64,000 nt of DNA from positions 496,001-560,000 of the forward strand of contig NZ_JAUSXL010000002.1 of NCBI RefSeq assembly GCF_030815975.1, in the 5' to 3' direction. Both the position numbers and the translations under genes were made by a program. Shown piece after piece: positions 1 to 9,124 of the stretch. The first letter of the stretch is position 1. Every line of letters begins with the position of its first letter. The notes below the pieces were generated by a model. The model was not told the DNA's origin. It made no database searches and saw only the letters and a list, made by a program, of their open reading frames with translations. The DNA comes from Variovorax paradoxus (GTDB lineage: Bacteria; Pseudomonadota; Gammaproteobacteria; Burkholderiales; Burkholderiaceae_C).

Positions 1-677
1 AGCGCCTGCGCCTTGACCGGTGCGTCGAGCTGCAATTCGGAAAACGCCGACTGCTCCACCACACGGGATTCGGCATCCACGGTCTGCAGCTTCACCACCA
101 GGCCGGAGCGGCGCTCGCTCCAGATGCGATAGCCGAAGCGCAGCCCGTCGTGCGGCACCAGCTGCACCACGTCGGCATCGAAGCCTGCCACGCGGTCCTT
201 GCCGACGGCCCGCACGTCGTAGAAGTCGCCGATCGACGAATCGGGCTTGTCGGGCAAGTTGGGGAACAGGTCGAGATTCTCGCGCTTCTCGACCTTCACG
301 ACCTTCGCCTCGGGCAGGAAGGTCATCACATGGTGGTTGCGCCTGAACGTGGAGCGCGGCGGTCCCGACAGGGCCTCGATGCGCTCGATCTGCAGATCGC
401 CGTCGCGCACATGCCAGATGCGTGCGCTCGACAGGTCGCCGCCCGCGGCCGAAACCACGAAGGTGCCAACGTAATTGCGCTGCCGGGCTCCCGTATGCAT
501 GCGTTGCAGCCATTCGACGACGCTCATCGAGGGCGGCGCATCGCCAGCCTGGGCCGAGGCCGTCCCCCTGGGGTTCGCCGGACCAGGCCGGGTCTGCGCG
601 GCCGCGATCTGCGCAAGACAAAAAGCAGCGAACACCAGCGCGAACGCGCGTGCGGAGATCGGCATCTGAACGGTCAT
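1..677 (-). CDS. rseB: RseB/MucB, periplasmic regulator of sigma-E (3' end cut by window)
   Basis: The reading frame runs off the left edge, so only the N-terminal 225 or so residues are visible. It opens with a signal peptide (residues about 5-25, hydrophobic, ending near AAAQT) and continues as the MucB/RseB LolA-like domain, with the typical stretches SVVEWLQRMH and RNYVGTFV. In the known family RseB binds the periplasmic part of RseA, shields it from DegS cleavage and senses mislocalised lipopolysaccharide. The gene follows rseA by about 20 bases on the same strand, as expected for the last regulator of the rpoE operon. I see no good Shine-Dalgarno before ATG 677; a second in-frame ATG lies at 665, so the start is uncertain. 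Confidence 0.9.
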   Translation of the reverse strand, partial: MTVQMPISARAFALVFAAFCLAQIAAAQTRPGPANPRGTASAQAGDAPPSMSVVEWLQRMHTGARQRNYVGTFVVSAAGGDLSSARIWHVRDGDLQIERIEALSGPPRSTFRRNHHVMTFLPEAKVVKVEKRENLDLFPNLPDKPDSSIGDFYDVRAVGKDRVAGFDADVVQLVPHDGLRFGYRIWSERRSGLVVKLQTVDAESRVVEQSAFSELQLDAPVKAQA

Positions 678-697
678 TGGAGAGAGACAGGCGCGGA

Positions 698-1360
698 TCA
701 GCGCGCAGGGCCTTCGAAGGTCGCGTTGCGCAGGAAGCCCGAGGGCATTTGCGACGCGCCACCGGCCTGCTGGTGCGCTTCGAGCAATTGGTCGAGCCGC
801 GGATCGCGCAGCATGACCTGCGGACTGCCGTTGCCGACCATCACACGGGTTGGCGTGAGCGCGGCCGTGGGCGGAAGCTGGCTGTTGGCGGCCGCGGCGG
901 CCAGCACCGAATTGGCGGCCGGCTGCTGCTGGGCAGCTGCGATCTGGGCACCCAGCGACGACGCGCCAATGCCGTTGCCGACCAGGGTCCAGCTGATGGC
1001 GGCAACCGCCACCAGCGACGCGGCGCCGGCCACCAGCTTCCAGCGGAAGACCGGCTCGTTGGCTGCGTCGGCCCTGTGTCGCGCCGTCAGCACCGCGGGT
1101 GCTGCGGCCGGCGCCGGCGCCGCGATGACGGGCTCCGCGGCCAGGCGCTGCTGGAAGCGGGCCAGGAATGCGTTGCTGTCGCTGCAGGGCGAATGGGCGC
1201 CCGAGCGCAGGATGTCGCCCACCAGGTGATAGGCGCGCCAGGCACCGCGCGCATCTTCTTTCGCGCAGACGGTGTCGATGGCCCGCGCGAAGTCCTCGCC
1301 ATGCAAATGACCGTCCGCCAGCGCGGACACCTGTTCACGAACCGTCATCGTCTGATTCAT
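698..1360 (-). CDS. rseA: RseA, anti-sigma-E factor
   Basis: This is an inner-membrane anti-sigma factor that holds RpoE until regulated proteolysis releases it. The N-terminal 80 or so residues match the RseA_N sigma-binding domain (REQVSALADGHL, then ARGAWRAYHLVGDILRSG). One membrane segment follows (KLVAGAASLVAVAAISW), then a periplasmic tail of about 90 residues rich in Ala and Gln. I chose ATG 1360 because AGGTGA sits about six bases before it. An upstream in-frame ATG at 1384 would overlap the rpoE stop. The gene sits directly between rpoE and rseB, which confirms the assignment. Confidence 0.92.
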   Translation of the reverse strand: MNQTMTVREQVSALADGHLHGEDFARAIDTVCAKEDARGAWRAYHLVGDILRSGAHSPCSDSNAFLARFQQRLAAEPVIAAPAPAAAPAVLTARHRADAANEPVFRWKLVAGAASLVAVAAISWTLVGNGIGASSLGAQIAAAQQQPAANSVLAAAAANSQLPPTAALTPTRVMVGNGSPQVMLRDPRLDQLLEAHQQAGGASQMPSGFLRNATFEGPAR

Positions 1361-1377
1361 TTCATTCACCTGCTTAC

Positions 1378-2053
1378 CTACCAACGCTTGCCGGACTGGT
1401 TGTCCAGCAGCGGTTTGACCCTGGCCGAAATGGCCTCACGCGCCCGGAAAATACGCGAGCGCACCGTGCCGATAGGGCAATCCATGACCTCGGCGATCTC
1501 TTCGTAACTCATGCCCTCGATCTCGCGCAGGGTGACCGCCTGGCGCAATTCGGGCGGCAATGCTTCCATGGCCGCCTGGACCACCTGGGCGATCTCGTTC
1601 GCTGCCAAGACTGATTCGGGAGTTTCGTCGCTGATTGGTTCGTTTCCAGGGCGGTAAGTTTCATCGTCCTCGTCAGAAGACGGCCGCAGGGCGCTTTCGG
1701 AGATGGTCGGGTCGCGCTTCATGTCGACCAGCGCCTTCTTGGCGGTGTTGACCGCAATCCGGTAGAGCCAGGTGTAGAACTGGGCATCGCCACGGAACTG
1801 GTGGAGCGCGCGGTAGGCCCGGATGAAGGTTTCCTGGGCGATGTCTTCGACCAGGTCGACGTCGCGCACCATGCGCCCGATCAGGCGCTCGATCCGGCGC
1901 TGGTACTTGATGACCAGCAGCTCGAAGGCCTTCTGGTCACCCGCGACCGTGCGCTGGACCAGCTGGAGGTCGACCTCGCCCGGACGCGGCGCCTCGGCGG
2001 ACCCATTCGGGCAAGCCGGAGTCCGGTGGCACTGGCGGCGGAGAAGTTGTCAT
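1378..2053 (-). CDS. rpoE: RpoE, extracytoplasmic stress sigma factor (apparent 1-base frameshift near the N-terminus)
   Basis: ECF sigma factor sigma-E. Region 2 is clear (DVDLVEDIAQETFIRAYRAL, then QFYTWLYRIAVNTAKK) and so is region 4 (LREIEGMSYEEIAEVMDCP, GTVRSRIFRARE). Homology continues upstream of the first in-frame ATG (1872) through DQKAFELLVIKYQRRIERLI, so that ATG would delete part of region 2. That frame meets a TGA near 2050 with no ATG, GTG or TTG in between. ATG 2053 opens a proline-rich N-terminus in another frame. Removing one base near the GGG at about 2002-2006 joins the two frames as ...GLPEW-SAEAPRPGEVDLQ. The span 1378-2053 is 676 bases, one more than a multiple of three. 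The gene lies between an unknown membrane gene and rseA. Confidence 0.85.
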
Positions 2054-2062
2054 CGGGGAGGT

Positions 2063-2545
2063 TCAGGGCGCATCGGCAGGCGCGGTGGCTCGCCACGGCT
2101 CGCCCGCAGGCGAGGCGGACGGGGCGCGCGAATATACCGCACGGCGCACATCGCGCCAGCGTTCCGGCATGGCGCGCTGCTCGATCCATATCCACCGTCC
2201 GGCGCGGCCCGGCCGGGTCAGCCGGACCAGCAGCAGCGATTGCAGGTCGAGCGCCACGGCGGCGCGCGCCGCGTGAACGGCCCGGCCGGGGTCGGCGCCC
2301 GTCAAGGTCCAGCACAGGCCGTCGAAGTGCAGCATGGCGGCACCGTCGCTCCGCAGCCCGAGTCCGGCCGCAATGCCTGAAAACAGGACGCTCAGAACCA
2401 GCAGCAGCTGGCGCCAGCCGACGCTATCGATCAAATAGCACGACAGGCCCGCGCAGCAGGCACCCAAGGCCCACGTGGCAAGCAAGATCCGGGTCGCGCC
2501 GCGCGAGCGCCCCACCGGATAGGTCACCGATGGCGCGCTGTACAT
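2063..2545 (-). CDS. Hypothetical membrane protein between fabF and rpoE
   Basis: A 160-residue protein with no family I can name. It has two adjacent hydrophobic segments near the N-terminus (ATRILLATWALGACCAGLSC and RQLLLVLSVLFSGIAAGLGL) and then a basic soluble domain with alternating strand-like motifs (HFDGLCWTLTG, VALDLQSLLLVRL, RWIWIEQRAMPERWRDVRRAVYSR). The layout of two TM helices followed by a small beta domain with a WxDLRRAVY-like end resembles the CptA/YgfX toxin-like group, but that is only a resemblance of architecture. It starts 13 bases after fabF stops and ends 9 bases before the rpoE ATG, so it is probably cotranscribed with both. Confidence 0.72.
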   Translation of the reverse strand: MYSAPSVTYPVGRSRGATRILLATWALGACCAGLSCYLIDSVGWRQLLLVLSVLFSGIAAGLGLRSDGAAMLHFDGLCWTLTGADPGRAVHAARAAVALDLQSLLLVRLTRPGRAGRWIWIEQRAMPERWRDVRRAVYSRAPSASPAGEPWRATAPADAP

Positions 2546-2558
2546 GGAAGAGCAAGGT

Positions 2559-3803
2559 TCAAACGCGCTTGAACACCAGCGTGCCGTTGGTGCCGCCGAA
2601 GCCGAAGTTGTTCTTGACCGCGACATCGATCTTGAGATCGCGCGCCTGATTGGCGCAATAGTCGAGGTCGCACTCCGGATCCTGGTTGAAGATATTGATG
2701 GTCGGGGGGCTCTTCTGGTGATGCAGCGCAAGCACCGTGAACACCGATTCGATGCCGCCGGCGCCGCCCAGCAGGTGGCCGGTCATCGACTTGGTCGAGT
2801 TCACGACGAGCTTCTTCGCGTGATCGCCGAAGGCGAGCTTGACCGCGTTGGTCTCGTTGAGGTCGCCGATCTGCGTCGAGGTGCCATGCGCGTTGAGGTA
2901 CTGGACCTCATCGGCGTTGACGCCGGCATTGGCCAGCGCCATGGCCATCGAACGACGGGGGCCGTCGACGTCGGGCGCGGTCATGTGGTACGCGTCGCCG
3001 GTCAGGCCGAAGCCCGAGACTTCCGCGTAGATCTTGGCGCCGCGCGCCTTGGCATGCTCATACTCTTCGAGCACCAGCACGCCGGAGCCCTCGCCCAGCA
3101 CGAAGCCGTCGCGGTCCTTGTCCCACGGGCGCGAGGCCGTTGCGGGATCGTCATTGCGCGTGCTCAGTGCACGCGGCGCAGTGAAGCCGCCGATGCCCAG
3201 TGGGGAAATGGTCGACTCGGCGCCGCCCGCGATCATCACGTCGGCATCGCCGTATTCGATCATGCGTGCCGAGGTGCCGATGGCATGCAGGCCCGTGGTG
3301 CAGGCCGTGACGACCGCGATGTTCGGGCCCTTGAAGCCGTACTTGATCGACACGTGGCCCGAGATCATGTTGATGATGGAAGCCGGCACGAAGAACGGCG
3401 AAATGCGGCGGGGGCCGCGGCTCGCGTATTCGCCGTGCGTCTCTTCGATCATCGGCAGCCCGCCGATGCCGGAGCCGATGTTGCAGCCGATGCGCACGGC
3501 TTTCTCGTAAGGCAGCGCTTCGCCGGTCGGCAGTCCGCTGTCCTGCACCGCCTGGATGGCGGCGGCAAGCCCCAGATGAATGAAGCGGTCCATGTGACGC
3601 GCTTCTTTCTCCGAGATGTATTGTGTGATGTCGAAACCCTTGACCTCACCGGCGAACTTGCAAGCGAAGGCGCTTGCATCGAACGCGGTGATGTTCGCAA
3701 TACCCGACTTCCCGGCCAACAGGTTGGCCCAGGATTCGGTTGCGGTGTTTCCGACAGGAGCGATGCAACCGAGTCCGGTCACGACGACGCGGCGTTTGGT
3801 CAT
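2559..3803 (-). CDS. fabF: FabF, beta-ketoacyl-ACP synthase II
   Basis: Condenses malonyl-ACP with a growing acyl-ACP in type II fatty acid elongation in the cytoplasm. The 414-residue length is normal. The Cys-His-His triad is visible: Cys168 in VVTACTTGLHAIG, His306 in YLNAHGTST and His343 in TGHLLGGAGG, with Lys338 in NSTKSM. It lies downstream of acpP in the usual fab order, separated by 99 bases, and upstream of a small membrane gene and rpoE. Confidence 0.98.
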   Translation of the reverse strand: MTKRRVVVTGLGCIAPVGNTATESWANLLAGKSGIANITAFDASAFACKFAGEVKGFDITQYISEKEARHMDRFIHLGLAAAIQAVQDSGLPTGEALPYEKAVRIGCNIGSGIGGLPMIEETHGEYASRGPRRISPFFVPASIINMISGHVSIKYGFKGPNIAVVTACTTGLHAIGTSARMIEYGDADVMIAGGAESTISPLGIGGFTAPRALSTRNDDPATASRPWDKDRDGFVLGEGSGVLVLEEYEHAKARGAKIYAEVSGFGLTGDAYHMTAPDVDGPRRSMAMALANAGVNADEVQYLNAHGTSTQIGDLNETNAVKLAFGDHAKKLVVNSTKSMTGHLLGGAGGIESVFTVLALHHQKSPPTINIFNQDPECDLDYCANQARDLKIDVAVKNNFGFGGTNGTLVFKRV

Positions 3804-3902
3804 GCCGGCAAACCTTTCTGGAAGCGCTGAAGACTGATGTCGGCGCGTACGGGGCTGAAGAAGAAAAGCGCCGCCGGCCGAGACAGTTCCAACTGGGCCC
3901 GA

Positions 3903-4178
<276 letters not shown>

Positions 4179-4182
4179 TTAG

Positions 4183-4215
4183 CCGGGCGCATTGTGGCAT
4201 TTGCCGTGCGCCCGG
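4183..4215 (-). promoter_or_regulatory. Hairpin between fabG and acpP
   Basis: CCGGGCGCA (4183-4191) and TGCGCCCGG (4207-4215) form a perfect 9-base-pair stem. A smaller GGC/GCC pairing lies inside the loop. On the minus strand no T run follows, so it is not a clear intrinsic terminator. It could be a processing or stability element that helps acpP mRNA exceed that of its neighbours. That role is inference. Confidence 0.45.
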
Positions 4216-4240
4216 TACGGGAAAAGATTGCGCCTTGCGG

Positions 4241-4984
4241 CTACATGTGCATGCCGCCGTTGACGTGCAGTTCCTGCCCCGTCACGTAGGACGCCTGGGG
4301 CGATGCGAGGTAGGCCACTGCATGTGCGATGTCGGCCGGCTTGCCCAGGTGGCCCAGCGGGATCTGCTGCAGCAACGCCTGCTGCTGTGCTTCGGGCAGG
4401 CTGGCCGTCATGTCGGTCTCGATGAAGCCCGGCGCCACGCAGTTGACCGTGATGTTGCGGCTGCCCAGCTCGCGGGCCAGTGCGCGGGTCATGCCCGCCA
4501 CGCCGGCCTTGGCCGCCGCGTAGTTGGCCTGGCCGGCATTGCCGGAGGCGCCCACCACGCTCGTGATGCTGATGATGCGGCCATAGCGCTGCTTCATCAT
4601 CGGGCGGATCACCGCGCGCGAGAGGCGGAACACGGCCTTGAGATTGGTGTCGAGCACCGCGTCCCAGTCGTCGTCCTTCATGCGCATGGCCAGCGTGTCG
4701 CGCGTGATACCGGCGTTGTTGACCAGCACGTGGATCTCGCCGTAGGCCTTGACGATCTCGTCGACCAGCGCCTCGACGGCGACGGCGTCGTTCACATCGA
4801 GTGCACGGCCGCGGCCGTCGAAGGCGCTGAGCGCCGAAGTGATCTTTGCCGCGCTGTCCTCGGTGGTGCCGGTGCCGACCACCTTGAGGCCGCGCTGCGC
4901 CAGCTCGAGCGCAATGGCTGCTCCGATGCCGCGCGATGCGCCGGTGACCAGGGCGACTTGCCCTTCGAATTTGGGAATGCTCAT
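4241..4984 (-). CDS. fabG: FabG, 3-oxoacyl-ACP reductase
   Basis: NADPH-dependent reductase of 3-ketoacyl-ACP, 247 residues, short-chain dehydrogenase fold. The nucleotide loop TGASRGIG is at residues 14-21 and NNAG at 89-92. The catalytic Ser142, Tyr155 and Lys159 lie in SITSVVG and YAAAKAG. The C-terminus LHVNGGMHM is typical of FabG. It follows fabD by 27 bases and precedes acpP. Confidence 0.97.
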   Translation of the reverse strand: MSIPKFEGQVALVTGASRGIGAAIALELAQRGLKVVGTGTTEDSAAKITSALSAFDGRGRALDVNDAVAVEALVDEIVKAYGEIHVLVNNAGITRDTLAMRMKDDDWDAVLDTNLKAVFRLSRAVIRPMMKQRYGRIISITSVVGASGNAGQANYAAAKAGVAGMTRALARELGSRNITVNCVAPGFIETDMTASLPEAQQQALLQQIPLGHLGKPADIAHAVAYLASPQASYVTGQELHVNGGMHM

Positions 4985-5011
4985 AAAAGAAGTGTCGGGG
5001 CCCTGCGCCGT

Positions 5012-5965
5012 TCAGCCGGCGAGCGATTGTCGGGTGTCCGCGAGCGTCGCCGGGTCGTACACCGACGCGGCTTCCAGCTCGGGGGCGATGCGCTTGACCA
5101 TGCCGGCCAGCACCCTGCCCGGCCCGCACTCGATGATGGAGGCTACGCCGCGCAGTTTCAAGGCCTGCACGCTTTCGACCCAGCGAACCGGACCGGCGGC
5201 CTGGCGCACCAGGGCGTCGCGGATGCGCGCAGGGTCGGTCTCGACAGCCACGTCGATGTTGTTCAGCACCGGAATCTGCGGCGCAGCGAGCGTGAGGGTG
5301 GCGAGCTTTTCGCGCAGCGCCTCGGCCGCGGGCTTCATCAGGCTCGAATGGAACGGCGCCGACACCGGCAGCAACAGCGCGCGCTTGGCGCCGTTGGCCT
5401 TGAGCAATTCGCAGGCCTTGTCGACGGCCGCCTTGCTGCCGGCGATCACGGTCTGCATGGGATCGTTGAAATTCACCGCCTCGACGATTTCGGCGCTGCC
5501 TGCACCGAACGATGCCGTGGCTTCCGCGCAGCCCGCCACGACCTTGCCGGCTTCCATGCCCAGCACGGCCGCCATGGCGCCGACCCCGACGGGCACTGCC
5601 TGCTGCATGGCCCGCGCCCGAAAACGCACCAGCGGCGCGGCCTGCGCGAGCGTCAGCACACCCGACGCGACCAGCGCCGAATATTCACCCAGCGAATGCC
5701 CGGCCACCACCGAAGGCGTTGCCCCGCCCTCGGCGAGCCAGGCGCGCCAGGCGGCAACGCCGGCCACCAGCATCACCGGCTGGGTGTTGGTGGTCAGCGC
5801 AAGTTCTTCCTTCGGGCCGTTCTTGATCAGCCCGGCGACGTTTTCGCCCAGCGCTTCGGAGGCTTCGCGCAGGGTTTCGGCCACGGCCGGGTGATCGCCC
5901 CAGGCGTCGAGCATGCCGACGGCCTGGGAGCCTTGACCCGGGAAGACAAAAGCAAAGGATTTCAT
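5012..5965 (-). CDS. fabD: FabD, malonyl-CoA:ACP transacylase
   Basis: Transfers malonyl from CoA to ACP to supply fatty acid elongation. From ATG 5965 (MKSFAFVFPGQGSQ) the protein has 317 residues, normal for the family. The nucleophile is Ser91 in GHSLGEYSAL and the partner His206 is in SAPFHSS. The GQGSQ oxyanion motif is at 10-14. An ATG eight codons upstream (5989) is in frame, but the family begins at MKSFAFVF. It lies 52 bases after fabH and 27 bases before fabG. Confidence 0.97.
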   Translation of the reverse strand: MKSFAFVFPGQGSQAVGMLDAWGDHPAVAETLREASEALGENVAGLIKNGPKEELALTTNTQPVMLVAGVAAWRAWLAEGGATPSVVAGHSLGEYSALVASGVLTLAQAAPLVRFRARAMQQAVPVGVGAMAAVLGMEAGKVVAGCAEATASFGAGSAEIVEAVNFNDPMQTVIAGSKAAVDKACELLKANGAKRALLLPVSAPFHSSLMKPAAEALREKLATLTLAAPQIPVLNNIDVAVETDPARIRDALVRQAAGPVRWVESVQALKLRGVASIIECGPGRVLAGMVKRIAPELEAASVYDPATLADTRQSLAG

Positions 5966-6017
5966 TTTTATTAAAGCGTGGTGTCGCATCGCTGCCCGCA
6001 GGGGGCATGGCCATGCA

Positions 6018-6998
6018 CTACAGATTCAATAGCACCGCGCCCCAGGTGAAGCCCCCGCCCACGCCTTCCAGCATGACGGTTTCGCCCTTCTTCACCTTGC
6101 CGGACCGCACGGCCTCGTCGAGCGCCAGCGGAATCGAGGCGGCCGAGGTGTTGCCATGCTCGTTGACCGTGACGACGAGCTTTTCGCGCGGAAGCTTCAG
6201 CTTCTTTGCCGTGCCTTCCATGATGCGGATGTTGGCCTGGTGCGGAATGAGCCAGTCGATGTCGGCCTCGGTCTTGCCTGCTTTCGCAAGCGTGGCGCGG
6301 GCGGCATCCTCGAGCACGCGCACCGCCAGCTTGAACACGGCCTGGCCGTCCATGTGCAGCAGCGGCGTCCCCAGCACATTGCCGCCGGAGACGTGACCGG
6401 GCACGCAAAGGATGCCGACGTGCTTGCCGTCCGCATGCAGGTCGCTCGCCAGGATGCCCGGCTCCTCGCTGGCCTCGAGCACGACGGCGCCGGCGCCGTC
6501 GCCGAACAGCACGCAGGTGGTGCGGTCGTTGAAATCGAGAATGCGCGAGAAAACTTCGGCGCCGACCACCAGCGCGCAGCGCGCCGTGCCGGTGCGGATC
6601 AGGGCGTCGGCCACGGTCAGCGCATAGACGAAGCCGCTGCAGACCGCCTGGACGTCGAAGGCGGGGCAGCCGGCAATGCCGAGCTTGTTCTGAAGAATGG
6701 CCGCCGACGACGGAAACACCATGTCGGGCGTCGAGGTGGCGACGATGATCAGGTCGACGTCTTCCGCCTTGCGGCCCGCGGCTTCGAGCGCGTGCCTGGC
6801 GGCCTCGAGGCCGAGATCGCTGCTCGTGACTTCGGGCGCTGCGAAGTGGCGTGCATGGATGCCGGTACGCTCGACGATCCATTGGTCCGAGGTTTCGATG
6901 CCGCGCGATGCCAATTCCTTGGCAAGGTCGTCATTGGTCACCCGGCGCGGGGGCAGATAGCTGCCGGTGCCGGTGATGCGTGAATAAGGGCTCATCAA
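6018..6998 (-). CDS. fabH: FabH, beta-ketoacyl-ACP synthase III
   Basis: Starts fatty acid synthesis by condensing acetyl-CoA with malonyl-ACP. The protein is 326 residues with the triad Cys120 ([13 protein letters not shown]), His253 (IPHQANIRI) and Asn283 ([10 protein letters not shown]). The start overlaps the plsX stop by four bases (ATGA), which implies translational coupling. Confidence 0.98.
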   Translation of the reverse strand: MMSPYSRITGTGSYLPPRRVTNDDLAKELASRGIETSDQWIVERTGIHARHFAAPEVTSSDLGLEAARHALEAAGRKAEDVDLIIVATSTPDMVFPSSAAILQNKLGIAGCPAFDVQAVCSGFVYALTVADALIRTGTARCALVVGAEVFSRILDFNDRTTCVLFGDGAGAVVLEASEEPGILASDLHADGKHVGILCVPGHVSGGNVLGTPLLHMDGQAVFKLAVRVLEDAARATLAKAGKTEADIDWLIPHQANIRIMEGTAKKLKLPREKLVVTVNEHGNTSAASIPLALDEAVRSGKVKKGETVMLEGVGGGFTWGAVLLNL

Positions 6999-8095
6999 AC
7001 GTGGAGGGCCGTCGCGTCGGCTGGCACCGCGGGCTCCTGCCGCGCGAGCAATGGCGCGGCGTGAGCGATGCGGGCCCGCACGCGATCGAGCAGGTTGTTG
7101 CGAGCGGCATCATAAGCGCGATCCAGCGCATGTCCGAAAGCCACTTCGTCAGCCGAGCCATGGCTCTTGAAGACCAGGCCGCGCAGGCCCAGCAGCGCCG
7201 CGCCGTTGTACCGTCGATGGTCAAGCCGGTTTTTGAACGCTTTTAGGACCGGATAGGCAACAATTGCCGCGGCCTTCGTGAAAATGCTCCGCGAGAATTC
7301 GACGCGGATGAATTCGCCGATCATCGAGGCCACGCCTTCGCTGGCCTTCAGCGCGACGTTTCCAACGAAACCGTCACAGACCACGATATCTGTCGTGCCC
7401 TTGAAAATGTCGTTACCTTCCACGTTGCCGTAAAAGTTCAAGTCCTTGGAATTGGCGGCCGTACGCAGCAGTTGGCTTGCTTTTTTGATCGTTTCGCTGC
7501 CTTTGATGGCTTCTTCGCCAATATTGAGCAGGCCGACCGAAGGCGCTTCGTTGCCCGTGAGCGCCGAAACGAGTGCGGAGCCGAGCACGGCAAACTGGAG
7601 CAGGTCTTCCGCGTCGCAATCGACGTTGGCCCCCAGGTCGAGCACCGTGGTGGCGCCACCCTTGGCATTGGGAAGCTGGGGCGCGATGGCCGGACGATCG
7701 ATGCCATCGAGCGTCTTGAGCAGGTAGCGAGCAATGGCCATCAAGGCACCCGTGTTGCCGGCGGAGATGGCCGCCTGCGCGGCGCCATCCTTGACCTGCT
7801 GGATCGCGACGCGCATCGAAGAGTCTTTCTTCTTGCGCAGGGCGATTTCAATCGGATCGTCCATGCCCACCACTTCGCTGGCGGCGACGATGCGCGCGCG
7901 CGGATGCGCGGCAAAGCCCGCCAATGCCGCGGGCGCACCGACCAGCAACAACGAGGCTTCGCTGTGCCGCTCGAGAAACGCGCGGCAGGCCGCAAGCGTG
8001 ACGCGCGGCCCATGGTCGCCTCCCATGCAATCCACGGCAAGCGTGATTGCGGAAGGCGCAGCGGTGGGTTCGGGGGAAGAAGGCGTAGCCATCAA
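6995..8095 (-). CDS. plsX: PlsX, phosphate acyltransferase
   Basis: Makes acyl-phosphate from acyl-ACP for the PlsY step of phospholipid synthesis. The 366-residue protein carries the N-terminal motif [12 protein letters not shown] after a Pro/Ala-rich extension of about 17 residues, then [10 protein letters not shown] and [11 protein letters not shown]. An ATG pair lies at the start. The leader directly in front contains a terminator-like hairpin (8101-8135). The stop overlaps fabH. Confidence 0.97.
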   Translation of the reverse strand: MMATPSSPEPTAAPSAITLAVDCMGGDHGPRVTLAACRAFLERHSEASLLLVGAPAALAGFAAHPRARIVAASEVVGMDDPIEIALRKKKDSSMRVAIQQVKDGAAQAAISAGNTGALMAIARYLLKTLDGIDRPAIAPQLPNAKGGATTVLDLGANVDCDAEDLLQFAVLGSALVSALTGNEAPSVGLLNIGEEAIKGSETIKKASQLLRTAANSKDLNFYGNVEGNDIFKGTTDIVVCDGFVGNVALKASEGVASMIGEFIRVEFSRSIFTKAAAIVAYPVLKAFKNRLDHRRYNGAALLGLRGLVFKSHGSADEVAFGHALDRAYDAARNNLLDRVRARIAHAAPLLARQEPAVPADATALHV

Positions 8096-8135
8096 AACAA
8101 AGGCCCGACGCTACGGCAAAAGTAGCTTCGGGCCT
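8091..8135 (-). terminator. Terminator or attenuator-like hairpin between rpmF and plsX
   Basis: AGGCCCGA (8101-8108) pairs perfectly with TCGGGCCT (8128-8135), and an inner GCTAC/GTAGC stem adds five pairs across one mismatch, with loop GGCAAAA. Read on the minus strand, the stem is followed at once by TTGTTTTGAT, which runs into the plsX start codon. This is the shape of an intrinsic terminator placed so that part of the rpmF transcript may stop before plsX. Partial read-through is inference. Confidence 0.6.
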
Positions 8136-8153
8136 CGGCCTTGGGATGCGAGA

Positions 8154-8336
8154 TCAGGCTTCGGACTTGTTCTTGAGCACCTGGCGGCCACGGTAGAAAC
8201 CGTTGGGGCTGATGTGGTGGCGCAGGTGCGTTTCGCCAGTGGTCGGCTCGACGGCAATGCCGGGAACGACCAGCGCATTGTGGGAACGGTGCATGCCGCG
8301 CTTGGAAGGCGACTTCTTGTTTTGCTGGACGGCCAT
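8154..8336 (-). CDS. rpmF: 50S ribosomal protein L32
   Basis: A 60-residue basic ribosomal protein starting [20 protein letters not shown], the invariant L32 N-terminus. I chose ATG 8336 because the family starts there. An ATG 23 codons upstream (8405) is not supported. It lies between yceD and plsX, the conserved yceD-rpmF-plsX-fab order. Confidence 0.97.
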   Translation of the reverse strand: MAVQQNKKSPSKRGMHRSHNALVVPGIAVEPTTGETHLRHHISPNGFYRGRQVLKNKSEA

Positions 8337-8482
8337 GATGGCTCCTGGACTGTTGAGTGAGTGATTGGATGCGCTCTCTTGCGGTGGCAATTCAGGGGCA
8401 TGCATGGAATGCCCTGGTCTGTCTTGCTGCTCACGGCGGCGCGCGCGAAGCCCGTGATTATAGCCCAGGCGCCGGGAAAGGG

Positions 8483-9040
8483 CTACTTGCCCTCTTCCGG
8501 CTTGCGTGAGCGCAACGCCCCGAGCACCGCGAAAGGGTTCGGCTTGGCCTCTTCGGCCGCCTGGAAGTCTTCGTCGCTGGACGAGAGCTGGACCGGTACC
8601 GGGCAGACCTCGTGCACGGGCATGGCCGGAATTTCCATCAGGAGCTCGTCCTCGATCAGGGCGGGCAGGTCGAAATCCCGGCTCACGACGAGCAGGTCTT
8701 CCTCGGATTCATCGTCTTCGGCCTCCGCCGTGGCCTCGTCGGCGACGAAACGGAACCAGCGGTCCACCACCAGCGGCGCCTCGACAGGCGTCAGGCAGCG
8801 CTGGCAGGTCAGCGGCACGGTCGTCTCGGCTTCCAGATGCAGCCAGGGCACAGGCTTGCCGTCGGCGCCCGGGCGTTCTTCGCCGGTCGCCGCCCAGCGG
8901 ACCACGGCGTCGGGCGCCGCAGCCGCCAGTTCGGCGGCAAGGCGCACATAGTTCGGAACCGGGTCGGTGGCGTCGAGGGTGGCGGCAGCGGCGGCAAAGC
9001 CGGCCACGTCGAGCCGTTGGGGGGCGAATTCTCTCTTCAT
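8483..9040 (-). CDS. yceD: YceD-family (DUF177) protein, 23S rRNA accumulation protein
   Basis: A 185-residue acidic protein of the YceD family, which in bacteria affects 23S rRNA accumulation and is almost always upstream of rpmF. Visible signatures are the [12 protein letters not shown] metal-like Cys pair near residue 88, then the acidic stretch [11 protein letters not shown] and the C-terminal CPVPVQ and [14 protein letters not shown] 9040 begins the homologous region ([12 protein letters not shown]). It is divergent from maf across 84 bases, which must hold both promoters. Confidence 0.92.
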   Translation of the reverse strand: MKREFAPQRLDVAGFAAAAATLDATDPVPNYVRLAAELAAAAPDAVVRWAATGEERPGADGKPVPWLHLEAETTVPLTCQRCLTPVEAPLVVDRWFRFVADEATAEAEDDESEEDLLVVSRDFDLPALIEDELLMEIPAMPVHEVCPVPVQLSSSDEDFQAAEEAKPNPFAVLGALRSRKPEEGK

Positions 9041-9124
9041 CCGCACCAGTCTAGCGCGCCGGCCGCCTCGCCGCCCCGGATGCACGCCTGAGGGTTTTGC
9101 GGCAGCTCCCGCACAATCTGTCCC

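Noticed and set aside
1378..2053. Programmed ribosomal frameshift in rpoE
   Set aside because: No slippery heptamer, no pseudoknot-like structure, and no precedent for this family. A one-base sequence error is simpler.
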